Assembly: GCA_964657325.1 (NCBI GenBank)
Contig: CAZZVE010000008.1
Coordinates: forward strand, 8,529-72,528
Source of the DNA: JBBQVS01 sp964657325
GTDB lineage: Bacteria > Chloroflexota > Ktedonobacteria > Ktedonobacterales > Ktedonobacteraceae
Direction: 5' to 3'
DNA: 64,000 nt
Shown here: in pieces, positions 1 to 9,100 of the stretch
Layout of the letters: each line of letters starts with the position of its first letter
How positions within the stretch are numbered: position 1 is the first letter of the stretch
Program-made: the position numbers and the translations under genes
The notes under the pieces: generated by a model
The model's input: the letters and a program-made list of their open reading frames with translations, nothing else
The model's database searches: none
What the model was told of the DNA's origin: nothing

Positions 1-324
1 GCGGCTCGTACCATTGGAGCAGGCAATTTGCGCTTGATGTTCCGCCACATTTTGCCGAATGCAGCTGGCCCTATTATTGTCAACGCGACTCTATTGATTG
101 GAACGAATATCATTCTTGAGTCGGTCTTGAGTTTCTTTGGCTTCGGACTGCATCCACCGACTTCAAGTTGGGGCAATATGGTTTATGCTGGTCAAAATCT
201 ATTTGATACCGCACCATATCTCGTGTTTACACCGGCGTTGCTCATCTTCTTCACTGTGCTGAGCATCAACCTCGTGGGTGATGGCTTGCGTGACGCTCTT
301 GACCCCTATATGACAGAACGGTAA
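1..324 (+). CDS. Dipeptide/oligopeptide ABC transporter permease, C-terminal fragment (DppC/OppC-like)
   Basis: The frame is already open at base 1, so the gene begins left of the window; the TTG at 28 is only an internal codon. The first residues (ARTIGAGN..FRHILPN) match the cytoplasmic EAA loop of binding-protein-dependent permeases, which contacts the ATPase subunits. Two or three hydrophobic segments follow, and the tail (GDGLRDALDPY) is typical of DppC/OppC/NikC proteins. Two oligopeptide-type ATPase genes follow directly on the same strand, so it is one of the two inner-membrane channel subunits of a peptide or nickel importer. The binding protein and the other permease are presumably upstream. 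The substrate cannot be told from this piece. Confidence 0.9.
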   Translation, partial: AARTIGAGNLRLMFRHILPNAAGPIIVNATLLIGTNIILESVLSFFGFGLHPPTSSWGNMVYAGQNLFDTAPYLVFTPALLIFFTVLSINLVGDGLRDALDPYMTER

Positions 325-359
325 TAAGAGAAAAGATAGCTTTATAAGGAGTAACGACT

Positions 360-1442
360 TTGGGAGAGTATCTGCTCGAAGTGCAAGACCTCAAGACCTA
401 CTTCAAAGTGAAGAGTGGTCGGGTGCGCGCAGTTGATGGCGTCACCTTTGCTGTCAAACCAGGAGAAAAGATTGCGATTGTTGGTGAGAGTGGTTGTGGC
501 AAGAGTGTTACCGCGCTCTCAATTATGCGCCTTGTCGCTCAACCACCCGGCGAATATGCTGGAGGGAGCATTCTGTTTCAGGACCAGGACATGCTTGAAC
601 TGCCAGAAAGTGCTATGCGTCATATACGCGGTGGTCAGATCGGCATGATTTTCCAGGACCCGATGACTTGTCTCAATCCAACAATGAATGTTGGGAAACA
701 GATCGCCGAGGGACTGAAAATACATTTGAAGTTGAGTGATGGTCAGGCGCACAAACGGGCGATGAACCTGCTTGACCAGGTTGGCATTCCTGATGTGGCG
801 AACCGTATCAATGCCTATCCGCATCAGTTTAGCGGCGGCATGCGGCAACGTGTCATGATCGCAATTGCCCTTGCGTGTAATCCTAAACTGCTGATTGCTG
901 ATGAACCAACAACCGCACTTGATGTAACGGTACAGGCACAAATTCTCGAACTCATTAGCGGAGTCTGTCGAGATTTTGGTACTGCTCTTGTGCTCATCAC
1001 ACACGACCTGGGAGTTGTCGCGGGTATGGCTGACCGCGTAGTCGTCATGTATGCGGGTAAGGTTGTCGAAGAGGGACCAACTGAAGAGATATTTGCGAAC
1101 CCACGGCATCCATATACGCTTGGTCTCCTTGGTTCTGTGCCACGTCTGGACGAAAAGCGTGATGAGGAGTTAAGAACAATCGAAGGCGCGCCGCCTGACC
1201 TGTTGAATCCTCCCACTGGTTGCCCCTTCATGCCGCGTTGTTTTTATTCGCATAGTGTGTGTCGTGAGATGCCTCCGCTCGATCCTGTTAGTGGCAATCT
1301 AGCACATCGTAAGGCGTGCTGGCCCGATATAAGCGATCCTAAAGAGCAAGAGCGTGCCGAACGCAGACGCCTTGCTAGAGTGGAGGCACAACGCGAGAAG
1401 AGCATGCAAGCCGCCAATAGTGAAGTACTACGTTCATCGTAA
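360..1442 (+). CDS. Peptide ABC transporter ATP-binding protein (DppD/OppD-like)
   Basis: This is a 360-aa cytoplasmic ATPase that powers the peptide or nickel importer. Walker A (GESGCGKS) is at residues 42-49, the ABC signature SGGMRQR follows about residue 160, and Walker B is LLIADEPTTALD. The C-terminal oligo-HPY region carries the cysteine cluster CPFMPRC..C that in DppD/OppD proteins often binds an iron-sulfur cluster. The start is TTG at 360, with AAGGAG at 346-351 eight bases upstream; no ATG fits as well. It lies 35 bases behind the permease and 12 bases before the second ATPase, so one operon is likely. The length is slightly above the usual 320-340 aa because of a basic C-terminal tail. 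Confidence 0.93.
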   Translation: MGEYLLEVQDLKTYFKVKSGRVRAVDGVTFAVKPGEKIAIVGESGCGKSVTALSIMRLVAQPPGEYAGGSILFQDQDMLELPESAMRHIRGGQIGMIFQDPMTCLNPTMNVGKQIAEGLKIHLKLSDGQAHKRAMNLLDQVGIPDVANRINAYPHQFSGGMRQRVMIAIALACNPKLLIADEPTTALDVTVQAQILELISGVCRDFGTALVLITHDLGVVAGMADRVVVMYAGKVVEEGPTEEIFANPRHPYTLGLLGSVPRLDEKRDEELRTIEGAPPDLLNPPTGCPFMPRCFYSHSVCREMPPLDPVSGNLAHRKACWPDISDPKEQERAERRRLARVEAQREKSMQAANSEVLRSS

Positions 1443-1454
1443 GGAAGTAAAAAG

Positions 1455-2468
1455 ATGGCAGATACAGCAGTAGCGAGTCAGACGTTATTGGACATACGCG
1501 ATCTGAAGATGTATTTCCCTTTGACACAAGGTATTGTTTTCCAACGCGTTGTGGGGTACGTGCGCGCAGTAGATGGCATTAGTTTCAGCATCGAGCGTGG
1601 ACAGACGCTTGGCCTTGTGGGAGAGAGTGGATCAGGAAAGACAACGATTGGACGTACTATCATACGTCTTTATAAACCAACGGAAGGCTCGATATTTTTT
1701 GACGGGCAGGACCTTGCGAAGCTAGAAGGCGAACAATTACGCCATGTGCGACGGCAGGCACAGATGGTTTTTCAGGACCCATATGCTTCGCTCAATCCAC
1801 GTTTTACAATTGGCTCTCTTATTGCGGAACCGATGCAGATTTATAAGATGGGAACAACTCAGGAATTGCGTGATAAAACGGTAGAGTTGTTACGTGTGGT
1901 CGGTTTGCGTCCTGAATATATCGACCGTTACCCACACGAATTTAGCGGCGGGCAACGACAACGCATTGCCGTTGCGCGCGCGATTTCAATCAATCCTGAG
2001 TTTGTGATCGCGGACGAGCCAGTTTCAGCATTGGACGTATCTGTGCGCGCTCAGGTATTGAACTTGTTGCAACGTTTACAAGAGCAATTCAACTTGACAT
2101 ACCTGTTTGTCTCACACGATTTGAGCGTTGTACGTCACGTCGCAGACCGGATCGCTGTCATGTATCTAGGAAGAATCGTAGAGTTGTCTGATCGTGATGA
2201 ATTGTATGCTGCTCCTAAGCATCCCTACACAAAAGCACTGCTCTCAGCCGTACCTATTCCTGACCCATTGGTGGAGCGTAAGAGGCAACGTATTATTCTT
2301 TCGGGTGATTTGCCCAGCCCCATCAATATCCCATCCGGTTGTCGTTTCCATACACGTTGTCCAATGGCGCAGTCAATTTGTCGAGAGATCGATCCAGTCT
2401 TTGAGGCAAAAGAAGGTCGTGAACATTACGCAGCATGCCATTTTGCTGAAAAGGTGACTCCGAATTAA
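1455..2468 (+). CDS. Peptide ABC transporter ATP-binding protein (DppF/OppF-like)
   Basis: This is a 337-aa second ATPase of the peptide importer, forming a heterodimer with the preceding protein. Walker A (GESGSGKT) is at residues 56-63. The Q-loop (MVFQDPYASLNP), signature FSGGQRQR, Walker B (FVIADEPVSALD) and H-loop (VSHDLSVV) are all present, followed by an oligo-HPY tail with two cysteines. The ATG at 1455 is preceded by AAGGAAG. As the last gene of the operon it is followed by about 180 bases before the next likely start. OppF/DppF and nickel-type NikE cannot be separated from sequence alone. Confidence 0.93.
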   Translation: MADTAVASQTLLDIRDLKMYFPLTQGIVFQRVVGYVRAVDGISFSIERGQTLGLVGESGSGKTTIGRTIIRLYKPTEGSIFFDGQDLAKLEGEQLRHVRRQAQMVFQDPYASLNPRFTIGSLIAEPMQIYKMGTTQELRDKTVELLRVVGLRPEYIDRYPHEFSGGQRQRIAVARAISINPEFVIADEPVSALDVSVRAQVLNLLQRLQEQFNLTYLFVSHDLSVVRHVADRIAVMYLGRIVELSDRDELYAAPKHPYTKALLSAVPIPDPLVERKRQRIILSGDLPSPINIPSGCRFHTRCPMAQSICREIDPVFEAKEGREHYAACHFAEKVTPN

Positions 2469-2647
2469 CGGTACAGAGTATAAAGAGGTATCTCTATCAT
2501 CGATATACAGTTGCGTTTCATACCAGTTTTGAGATTTATCGAAAATTGGTATGGATTCGCAACCAAAAAGTGTTATATTTCGTATATACTAATAAGAGTA
2601 ACTAAAAGAAAGCTACTTTCCTACATTGGTCATAAGGGGACATCATT

Positions 2648-2806
2648 ATGCAAGATCAACGACCCGCCCAACACCGCTCAAGTGGTGCAAAAGCTATCAC
2701 CATTGATGAGCGTGCTATTGCTGCACGGTATCGCGTCCTTCAAATTGTTGCACTACTTCTCTCTGCTGGTTTTGCTCTCGGTCTCCATCTCGTATTCGGA
2801 CATTAG
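2648..2806 (+). CDS. Small single-span membrane protein, unknown
   Basis: This is a 52-codon frame that I do not recognise. It has a polar N-terminus of about 27 residues (starting MQDQRPAQHRSS) and then one hydrophobic segment (VLQIVALLLSAG..) running almost to the C-terminus, so a small tail-anchored or single-pass protein is likely. The ATG has a good Shine-Dalgarno, AAGGGGA at 2634-2640, seven bases upstream. A hairpin terminator follows 38 bases after the stop, so the frame looks like its own short transcription unit or the end of the peptide-transport operon. Support is the start site, composition and terminator only. Confidence 0.55.
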   Translation: MQDQRPAQHRSSGAKAITIDERAIAARYRVLQIVALLLSAGFALGLHLVFGH

Positions 2807-2843
2807 AGCATCTCTTTAATAGAGTATTCATAAATATTATAAG

Positions 2844-2877
2844 CAGGTACCTGATAAAAGGTGCCTGTTTGTTTTTT
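2844..2877 (+). terminator. Rho-independent terminator
   Basis: A 9-bp stem (CAGGTACCT / AGGTGCCTG, one G-U pair) with a six-base loop is followed by TTTGTTTTTT. It closes the unit ending with the small membrane protein. Confidence 0.8.
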
Positions 2878-2988
2878 GGGGAGAAAGTTTCGTTGATATA
2901 TTCACTTGCACTATGCTATGATAATGAGTACAATCAATAGTATTGTGACCATCTATTTAACTATATAGTCAATGGAGACGTGCAAGCC

Positions 2989-3810
2989 ATGAGTACACCT
3001 TTCTCTCATTCGATTTCTCAAACGCCTGCTCATGATGTCGCACCTCTTAAACGCTTAATCGTTACTGCTAGCGTGACCACTTTCGCTATCCGTGACTGGT
3101 CGTTATGGGTACTGCTACGTGAGGGACCATGGGGACCACCGATGCGACTGGTACTCGGCACAGAGTCCGTGATGGACGCAGTAGAGCGAACACTTGATGC
3201 TTTACTACTCCAGTCTGCTCATGCTCCGCTTGTACAGATGAAAGCAGGATGGCAAGAACAACAGGTTTCAGTGTGGGGTAGTTCGGAAGAAGGTGCGGCA
3301 ATCTCGCTCATTCATAGTGTTCTGTTACGGGCAAACTATGATGAACTGCGCCCACAGTTGCACCTGCATGAAATACCAAGTCTACGCGTTGGATGGGTGC
3401 CAGTTGCAGAAGTTGAGCTAGGGCGAAGGATGATTGACCCTGATGTTTTTCCAGGTGTGCAAACTGCTTTACATACCCTGCGTTCACAAATACAGCGTAA
3501 CCCGGAGATCGTGCTACGCTTCCTTGCAGATATGGCAACAATGCATTCGCGAGATACTTATACAGCTGGCTCAAAACAGAACGGTTATGAAGAGAGAGAA
3601 CCAGCAAAAGGGGATGGTATACTGACGCTGGCTGAAGCTGCATTGCTCTACCGTGCATTCTTTCCACCCGATGAGCAAATTGACCTTTCAAATCTACGAC
3701 GACGTTTCCTGGCAACCGAGATGCTACAATTGACGAATGAAGAGCGACCTGTGCGCGGACGCGAAACTGATTGGCGACGTGTGAGTCGTGCATATAAATA
3801 CATAGGGTAA
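2989..3810 (+). CDS. NrtR-like regulator: degenerate Nudix domain plus winged helix
   Basis: This is a 273-aa protein. Residues about 25-60 (VTASVTTFAIRDWSLWVLL) follow the opening strand pattern of Nudix hydrolases, but no Nudix box (GX5EX7REUXEEXGU) follows; the expected region reads LGTESVMDAVERTLDALLLQ. The last 65 residues (LTLAEAALLYRAFF..NLRRRFLATEMLQLT) resemble the C-terminal winged helix of NrtR-type Nudix transcription regulators. I infer a DNA-binding repressor whose Nudix fold senses a nucleotide metabolite without hydrolysing it. The ATG at 2989 is preferred because GGAG lies 11 bases upstream, whereas the GTG at 2980 has only 2 bases of spacing. The adenosyltransferase gene follows 17 bases later, so the two are probably co-transcribed. 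Confidence 0.5.
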   Translation: MSTPFSHSISQTPAHDVAPLKRLIVTASVTTFAIRDWSLWVLLREGPWGPPMRLVLGTESVMDAVERTLDALLLQSAHAPLVQMKAGWQEQQVSVWGSSEEGAAISLIHSVLLRANYDELRPQLHLHEIPSLRVGWVPVAEVELGRRMIDPDVFPGVQTALHTLRSQIQRNPEIVLRFLADMATMHSRDTYTAGSKQNGYEEREPAKGDGILTLAEAALLYRAFFPPDEQIDLSNLRRRFLATEMLQLTNEERPVRGRETDWRRVSRAYKYIG

Positions 3811-3827
3811 CATAGAAGAGGAATATT

Positions 3828-4370
3828 ATGGCAAAAGTGACAACGGGTGAAGGTGATACAGGCTATACAGGTTTGCTTGGAAGTGAGCGTGTTGCCAAAT
3901 ACGATCCACGACCTGATACATTTGGAACGGTTGATGAGGCAACATCAGCGTTAGGCTTGGCACGTGCAATGGCGCAAGATCAGCAAGTCAAAGACATCAT
4001 TTATCGGGTGCAACAAGAACTCTATTTACTAATGGGCGAGTTGGCGACAACACCTGAAAACTATGAGAAGATGGGCCTGCGTATGACGATTGAGCATGTA
4101 CAGCATCTTGAGCAGGTAGAGGAGCAGCTAAAGCAAGAGGTGGATATTCCGAACAAGTTCATTATTCCTGGTGACACGCTTGACGGAGCCGCGCTTGATC
4201 TTGCACGTACCATTATTCGCAGGGCAGAGCGTATGGCGGTAAAGTTGCTACACGACGGTGTTATTGCGAATGTCGAGGTTGTGCGCTACCTCAATCGACT
4301 CTCTGACCTCATCTTTATTCTTGCTCGCTACATTGAAGTCAAATCTTCACTAGCTGAGCTACCTCAATAA
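3828..4370 (+). CDS. PduO-type ATP:cob(I)alamin adenosyltransferase
   Basis: This is a 180-aa cytoplasmic enzyme that transfers the 5'-deoxyadenosyl group of ATP to cob(I)alamin, making coenzyme B12. The N-terminal ATP-binding motif TGEGDTGYTG is at residues 6-15, followed by the VDEATSALG helix (35-43), the basic RRAERMAV helix (131-138) and the YLNRLSDLIFILAR motif (154-167). All are hallmarks of the PduO/MMAB family rather than CobA/BtuR. The length is normal. It follows the NrtR-like regulator by 17 bases. No B12-dependent enzyme is visible nearby, so it probably serves the whole cell. Confidence 0.93.
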   Translation: MAKVTTGEGDTGYTGLLGSERVAKYDPRPDTFGTVDEATSALGLARAMAQDQQVKDIIYRVQQELYLLMGELATTPENYEKMGLRMTIEHVQHLEQVEEQLKQEVDIPNKFIIPGDTLDGAALDLARTIIRRAERMAVKLLHDGVIANVEVVRYLNRLSDLIFILARYIEVKSSLAELPQ

Positions 4371-4376
4371 CTATAG

Positions 4377-4442
4377 ATACGAGTAAGAAGAGCGGTTCTC
4401 TGAAGTCATGGGATTTCAGAGAACCGCTCTTCTTACTCGTAT
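4377..4442. terminator. 28-bp perfect inverted repeat between convergent genes
   Basis: The left arm 4377-4404 and right arm 4415-4442 are exact reverse complements, starting ATACGAGTAAGAAGAGCGGT and separated by a 10-base loop. The repeat sits between the stops of the adenosyltransferase (+) and the sedolisin (-), so it is probably a bidirectional terminator or 3'-end stabiliser. There is no run of T on either side. Confidence 0.7.
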
Positions 4443-4445
4443 TTG

Positions 4446-5822
4446 CTAGCCGAGTAGTGAAAAGACAGTGTGGAGAACCGACAGATTAGGTGTGCCCCAG
4501 CCTGTTGCAGGGTCCCAACCGGGAGTCGCATTGTAACCAGGGATACCATTTGCGCCGTTATTTCCTACAGTGATATCGTGGTAGAGATATGGTGCGGCTT
4601 TGCTCTGTCCGATTTTGTAGAGAATCGGATTGAGGAAACCTAGAGAGTGTCCCAACGCTTGGTTGGCGTCAGCGATGATGCCTGACCATTGAGGAGAACC
4701 CGCGCTTGTGCCACCAAAGATGTAGTAGCTGTTCGCGCTTGCTCCCAAGAAACCAAGGTAGACCGGAACGCCAGTATTTGGGTCAGCATTATAGGAGATA
4801 TCGGGAATGCCACGATAACCTTTGAGCAAACTCTGATCAGAGGCGGGCAAGGTGTACTTCTGATAGCTTGGCTCTTGGAAGTATTGGCTGATGCCACCAC
4901 CACCAGCACCTGTACTGTTATTCCATACAGTCTCAGATTTGTACTTGCCATTGACATCTGCATTGAGAGTTGTGCCACCTACCGCTGTCACCCAAGGGGA
5001 AGAGGCCGGAAAATTGACGGTGGGGAAAGGATAGATATTTCCACTGACATCGGGATTGGCGGTGCCAGAATCACCAGTTGAGGAAAAAACAGTGACACCC
5101 TGCGAGTCTGCATACTGGTAGAAGTTTTCAAAGTTGGCAATGACTTGCTTTCCGACTGGAGTGAACAGTGTGTTTTCTGTCGCTGCCCAGCTTTGCGAAA
5201 ATATCTTGCCCAGGTGATTGGAGAGCGCGTATTGCTCCAAGGACAAGAACTGTGGCAAACCTTGCACGCCCTCAGTCTCTGAGACCGGGCTAGTTAATAA
5301 AACAATATTCGCGCCAGGGGCTATCGCATGAGACCACTCGACATCTAAGCTTGTCTCTTCGGCCCAGCCAACCATATCACTGTTATTTGGATCGAAGGGA
5401 ACAGTGCCTAACGGTGAGAGAACTTTGAATGATGGCGGATCAGGCAAACCATAGCCAGTATCAAAGGTGTGTAAGTCGTTGGCGATGGTTGGGCTTCCAA
5501 AGGAGTCGATAATTACAATGGTTTGCCCTTTACCAGTATATCCTGCATTTATGAAAGAAGTTATGCCATAAGCTGTGCGCATTTGTTGCGGACTATAGCA
5601 GACAAAACCTGCCGCAATACAATTGGCATCGGTAGGAGCAGCCGCACCAAATTTGATTGTTTTGATGGGCACTACTTTGGCATGTTTTGCGGGCGTTAGA
5701 CTAGCCGCATGACTTGCTGTTGGTTGATGAGAGAAGATGGCAAAGATCAAAACACAAATAACAAGACACACAGTAAAAAAAGATAGTAGGATACTTGCCC
5801 TTGAGCGGGGTGAGAAATGCAT
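4446..5822 (-). CDS. Secreted sedolisin-type serine-carboxyl peptidase (S53), no prodomain
   Basis: This is a 458-aa exported acid protease. A basic N-terminus and hydrophobic segment (residues 10-30) ending near ASHAAS form a signal peptide. The catalytic set of family S53 is complete: Glu156 and Asp160 in EETSLDVEW, the oxyanion Asp251 in STGDSGT, and Ser373 in GGTSAGSPQW. The calcium-site segments DISYNADP and WDPATGWGTPN are also present. The mature fold begins near residue 74, only about 35 residues after the signal peptide. The activation prodomain of 150-200 residues usual in sedolisins is therefore absent. The gene runs alone on the minus strand and ends against the long inverted repeat. 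Confidence 0.9.
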   Translation of the reverse strand: MHFSPRSRASILLSFFTVCLVICVLIFAIFSHQPTASHAASLTPAKHAKVVPIKTIKFGAAAPTDANCIAAGFVCYSPQQMRTAYGITSFINAGYTGKGQTIVIIDSFGSPTIANDLHTFDTGYGLPDPPSFKVLSPLGTVPFDPNNSDMVGWAEETSLDVEWSHAIAPGANIVLLTSPVSETEGVQGLPQFLSLEQYALSNHLGKIFSQSWAATENTLFTPVGKQVIANFENFYQYADSQGVTVFSSTGDSGTANPDVSGNIYPFPTVNFPASSPWVTAVGGTTLNADVNGKYKSETVWNNSTGAGGGGISQYFQEPSYQKYTLPASDQSLLKGYRGIPDISYNADPNTGVPVYLGFLGASANSYYIFGGTSAGSPQWSGIIADANQALGHSLGFLNPILYKIGQSKAAPYLYHDITVGNNGANGIPGYNATPGWDPATGWGTPNLSVLHTVFSLLG

Positions 5823-6191
5823 AAAGCTTTATCTCTTTCTAGTATGGTAGCTCCATTTATCATGTTCTATGAAAGAGCTACATGCAAATAAACCAATATA
5901 GAGTTAGTGAGTAAGCTTCTTTTCAACATGAAACATGCGTGTTCTATTAGTTGTTACTCATGCGAACTCTGAACATGTAGGTTCCATATTACAGGGAATA
6001 GTAAGTATAAGAGTTGTGTTTTGGTTAAGACATGGTTATGATTTTATGCAACCAAATTATGTTTCTTAACCTGCTACAGAATTAGGAGAGGGAAGGTATT
6101 TTTGCAGTATTCTTGCATAAGCTATAATAGCTGAAAAAAATAGAGGTTGAAGTGCAAGTTCAACAATAAAAATTTTGAGGCTGAAAACACT
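5823..6191. other. Intergenic region between divergent genes
   Basis: This 369-base A+T-rich stretch must hold the promoters of the sedolisin (-) and the SNF2 gene (+). Apart from the TATAAT at 6123-6128 I see no gene or strong repeat. Confidence 0.6.
6101..6128 (+). promoter_or_regulatory. Possible promoter of the SNF2/SWIM unit
   Basis: TATAAT at 6123-6128 lies 16 bases after a weak TTTGCA -35 candidate at 6101-6106. Transcription would start near 6135. Confidence 0.4.
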
Positions 6192-9100
6192 TTGATAGTA
6201 CTACATGCCATTTGTGATAGCCTTGTGTCTGATACCTTACACATTTGGGCTGAGTCGTCTGAGACGACCAATAATACATCCTATTCTTCCAAACAGAGCC
6301 AAGTTGAGAAAGCTGTAGCGCGAAAGCATCTATTTGCATTGTCTCATGCTGACCTAAAAGAGGCACTAGGAGAAGTTGTCAGTTCGCTACTTCTCAAGCG
6401 AGCAAATCCTAGTATAATATCTTTACGCTTGCCCTCCACATCGAAAGCACCCGCACATTCGCCTGAATTGCTTGTTGATGAGCCGCTAGAAGGCGTGCTA
6501 AGTCTGAAATGGTGGGATGTTGAAACGCTTACCTTCACGTCGGGCCTCGCGCTTGACGCGCTACTTGCTTTACCTGAAAATCCACCATATGGCGTTGTGT
6601 ATAGCAGTTCTTTACGATTTTGGATGACGGTAGCAACATTTGCTTTTGAGCTGATTACAAAGCAAGCTTATATCCCTACATTGCAAGAGACAAAGCAGGG
6701 ACGAACATTTCATTATTCGGCACTATGGAAAGCTTTTCTTTCACAAGAAGACACTGAACGATTGCATGTCTTGACACAAGCTATGACGCCGCTGTGTTGG
6801 TCTTTCATGCCGCCTGGGGAAAAGAAAGTATCGTTGTTGCGCGAGATTGTACAGAAGTTTCTTGATCGAAGTATTGATGCATTTGTGCGTGAAAGTGTGC
6901 CTTCAAATGCTCTTGTTTCGAGCCGTGCTGGTCGGAAAACTGCGACTTTACCCGAACAATGGTTGCGTGCCCTTTCTTCGGAAAATACAACGCTTACAGG
7001 ATCGCCGGGAGAGCTACAACAGTTCGCCAAATCACTTGCCGCATGGCTTGAGACACTTCGACCTGCCTCAGAAAATGCGCCGTTTCGTACCTGTTTTCGT
7101 TTGGATACACCCGAAACCGACGAGCAGGAGTGGCATATCAGTTTTCATCTACAAGCGAACGATGATCGTAGTTTGTTGGTTCCGGCAGATGACGTATGGC
7201 AGGAACGTTCTGATACACTCACCTTTCTCAATCATAAATTCGAGAATCCACAAGAACGATTACTGACCGACCTTGGCAGGGCATCGCGCTTGTTTCCTCT
7301 TCTGGAAGAGAGCCTGCAAGCAGCGCATCCACGCGAGTTGGCTTTGAATACTGAAGGAGCATATGCGTTTTTGCGTCAGTCTGCTTCACTACTAGAGCAG
7401 AGTGGCTTTGGTGTGCTTGTGCCGCCATGGTGGTCAAAGAGTTCGACACGTCTAAAAGTCAAATTGAAGCTCAAGCCTAAGTCTGGTTCAGCTGTTTCAT
7501 TAGGACTTGTTGGACTAGATAGCATTGTTACCTATGATTGGAATGCTGCAGTTGGCGAGTCGGAACTGACTGAAGAAGAGTTTGCACGTCTTGTCAATCT
7601 AAAGACACCACTTGTGCAGGTGCGTGGGCAATGGGTAGAGCTACGACCAGAAGAGATCGAGGCGGCAATCAGTTTCTTCCAAAAGAAACGCAAACGTGGC
7701 GAAATGAAACTAGGCGAGGCACTCGGCCTTGGCCTCGGTCAAGGGATGTCCGAAACAGGGTTACAAGTCGCGGAGGTCGAAGGCGAGGGTTGGGTCAACG
7801 ATTTGCTCGATGGGCTGAAACAAAATGTCAACCTTGATGCTATTGAGGTACCACAAACACTACAAGGAACATTACGTCCTTATCAGCTAAAGGGTGTCTC
7901 ATGGTTAGCTTTTCTCAAGCAATTCGGGTTAGGTGCTTGTTTAGCAGATGATATGGGCATGGGCAAAACGGTTGAGCTTATAGCACTTCTGCTTTATGAT
8001 CGTGAAAAGCTACAAAAAAATTCAGTGTTACCCACGCTTCTCATTTGTCCTATGTCTATTGTAGGTAACTGGCAACGCGAACTACAAAAGTTTGCGCCTT
8101 CGCTCAAGGTTATGGTGCATCATGGCATGGAGCGATTATCAGGGCAGGCATTTGTCGATGAGGTCAAGAAGCATGATGTGGTGGTTACGACGTACTCACT
8201 TGCGTTACGTGACAAAGAGCATCTTGCACCGATTACGTGGGAGCAGGTGGTGATCGACGAGGCACAGAATATCAAAAACGAGTCGGCGAAACAGACTCAG
8301 GCAATCAAAAAGCTGGACGCGAACTATAAGATTGCTTTAACGGGAACGCCAGTCGAGAACCGCTTATCCGAACTCTGGTCAATCATGGAATTTCTGAATC
8401 CAGGCTATCTCGGCTCTGGTACGGAGTTTCACAAGAATTTTGCCATGCCTATCGAACGCTATCACAATGCCGAACGCGCGGATGCATTGAAACGACTAAC
8501 GCAACCCTTTATTCTACGACGTTTGAAGACGGATAAAGAGATTATTCAAGATTTGCCTGATAAAATGGAGATGAAGGTCTTTTGTAACCTGACTCAAGAA
8601 CAGGCATCACTGTACGAGGCCGTGGTCAAAGAGATGCTTGAACGCATCGAAGAGGCAGATGGGATTGAGCGTAAGGGGCTGGTGTTAGCTACGCTCACAA
8701 AATTAAAGCAGGTATGCAATCATCCCGCGCATTTTATGGGCGATGGAAGTCGCTTAGAGCTTCGTTCGGGCAAGCTGAATCGGCTGGAGGAGATGCTGGA
8801 AGAGGTTTTGGCGATTGGCGATAAGGCATTGATATTCACGCAGTTTGCCGAGATGGGTGGACTGTTACGTACAGAACTGCAGGAGCGTTTGGGCCGTGAA
8901 GTTCTGTTTCTGCATGGTGGGACGCAGAAGAAACAACGTGACATGATGGTTCAGCGTTTTCAGGAGGAGCGGCGTGGCTCACCATTGTTTATTCTATCGC
9001 TCAAAGCTGGCGGCGTTGGCTTGAACCTGACAGCTGCAAATCACGTCTTCCATTTTGATCGCTGGTGGAATCCTGCGGTAGAAAATCAAGCTACCGATAG

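Noticed and set aside
6147..6191. TTG at 6147 as start of the SNF2 protein
   Set aside because: The purine stretch touches the TTG with no spacing, and the family N-terminus fits the TTG at 6192.
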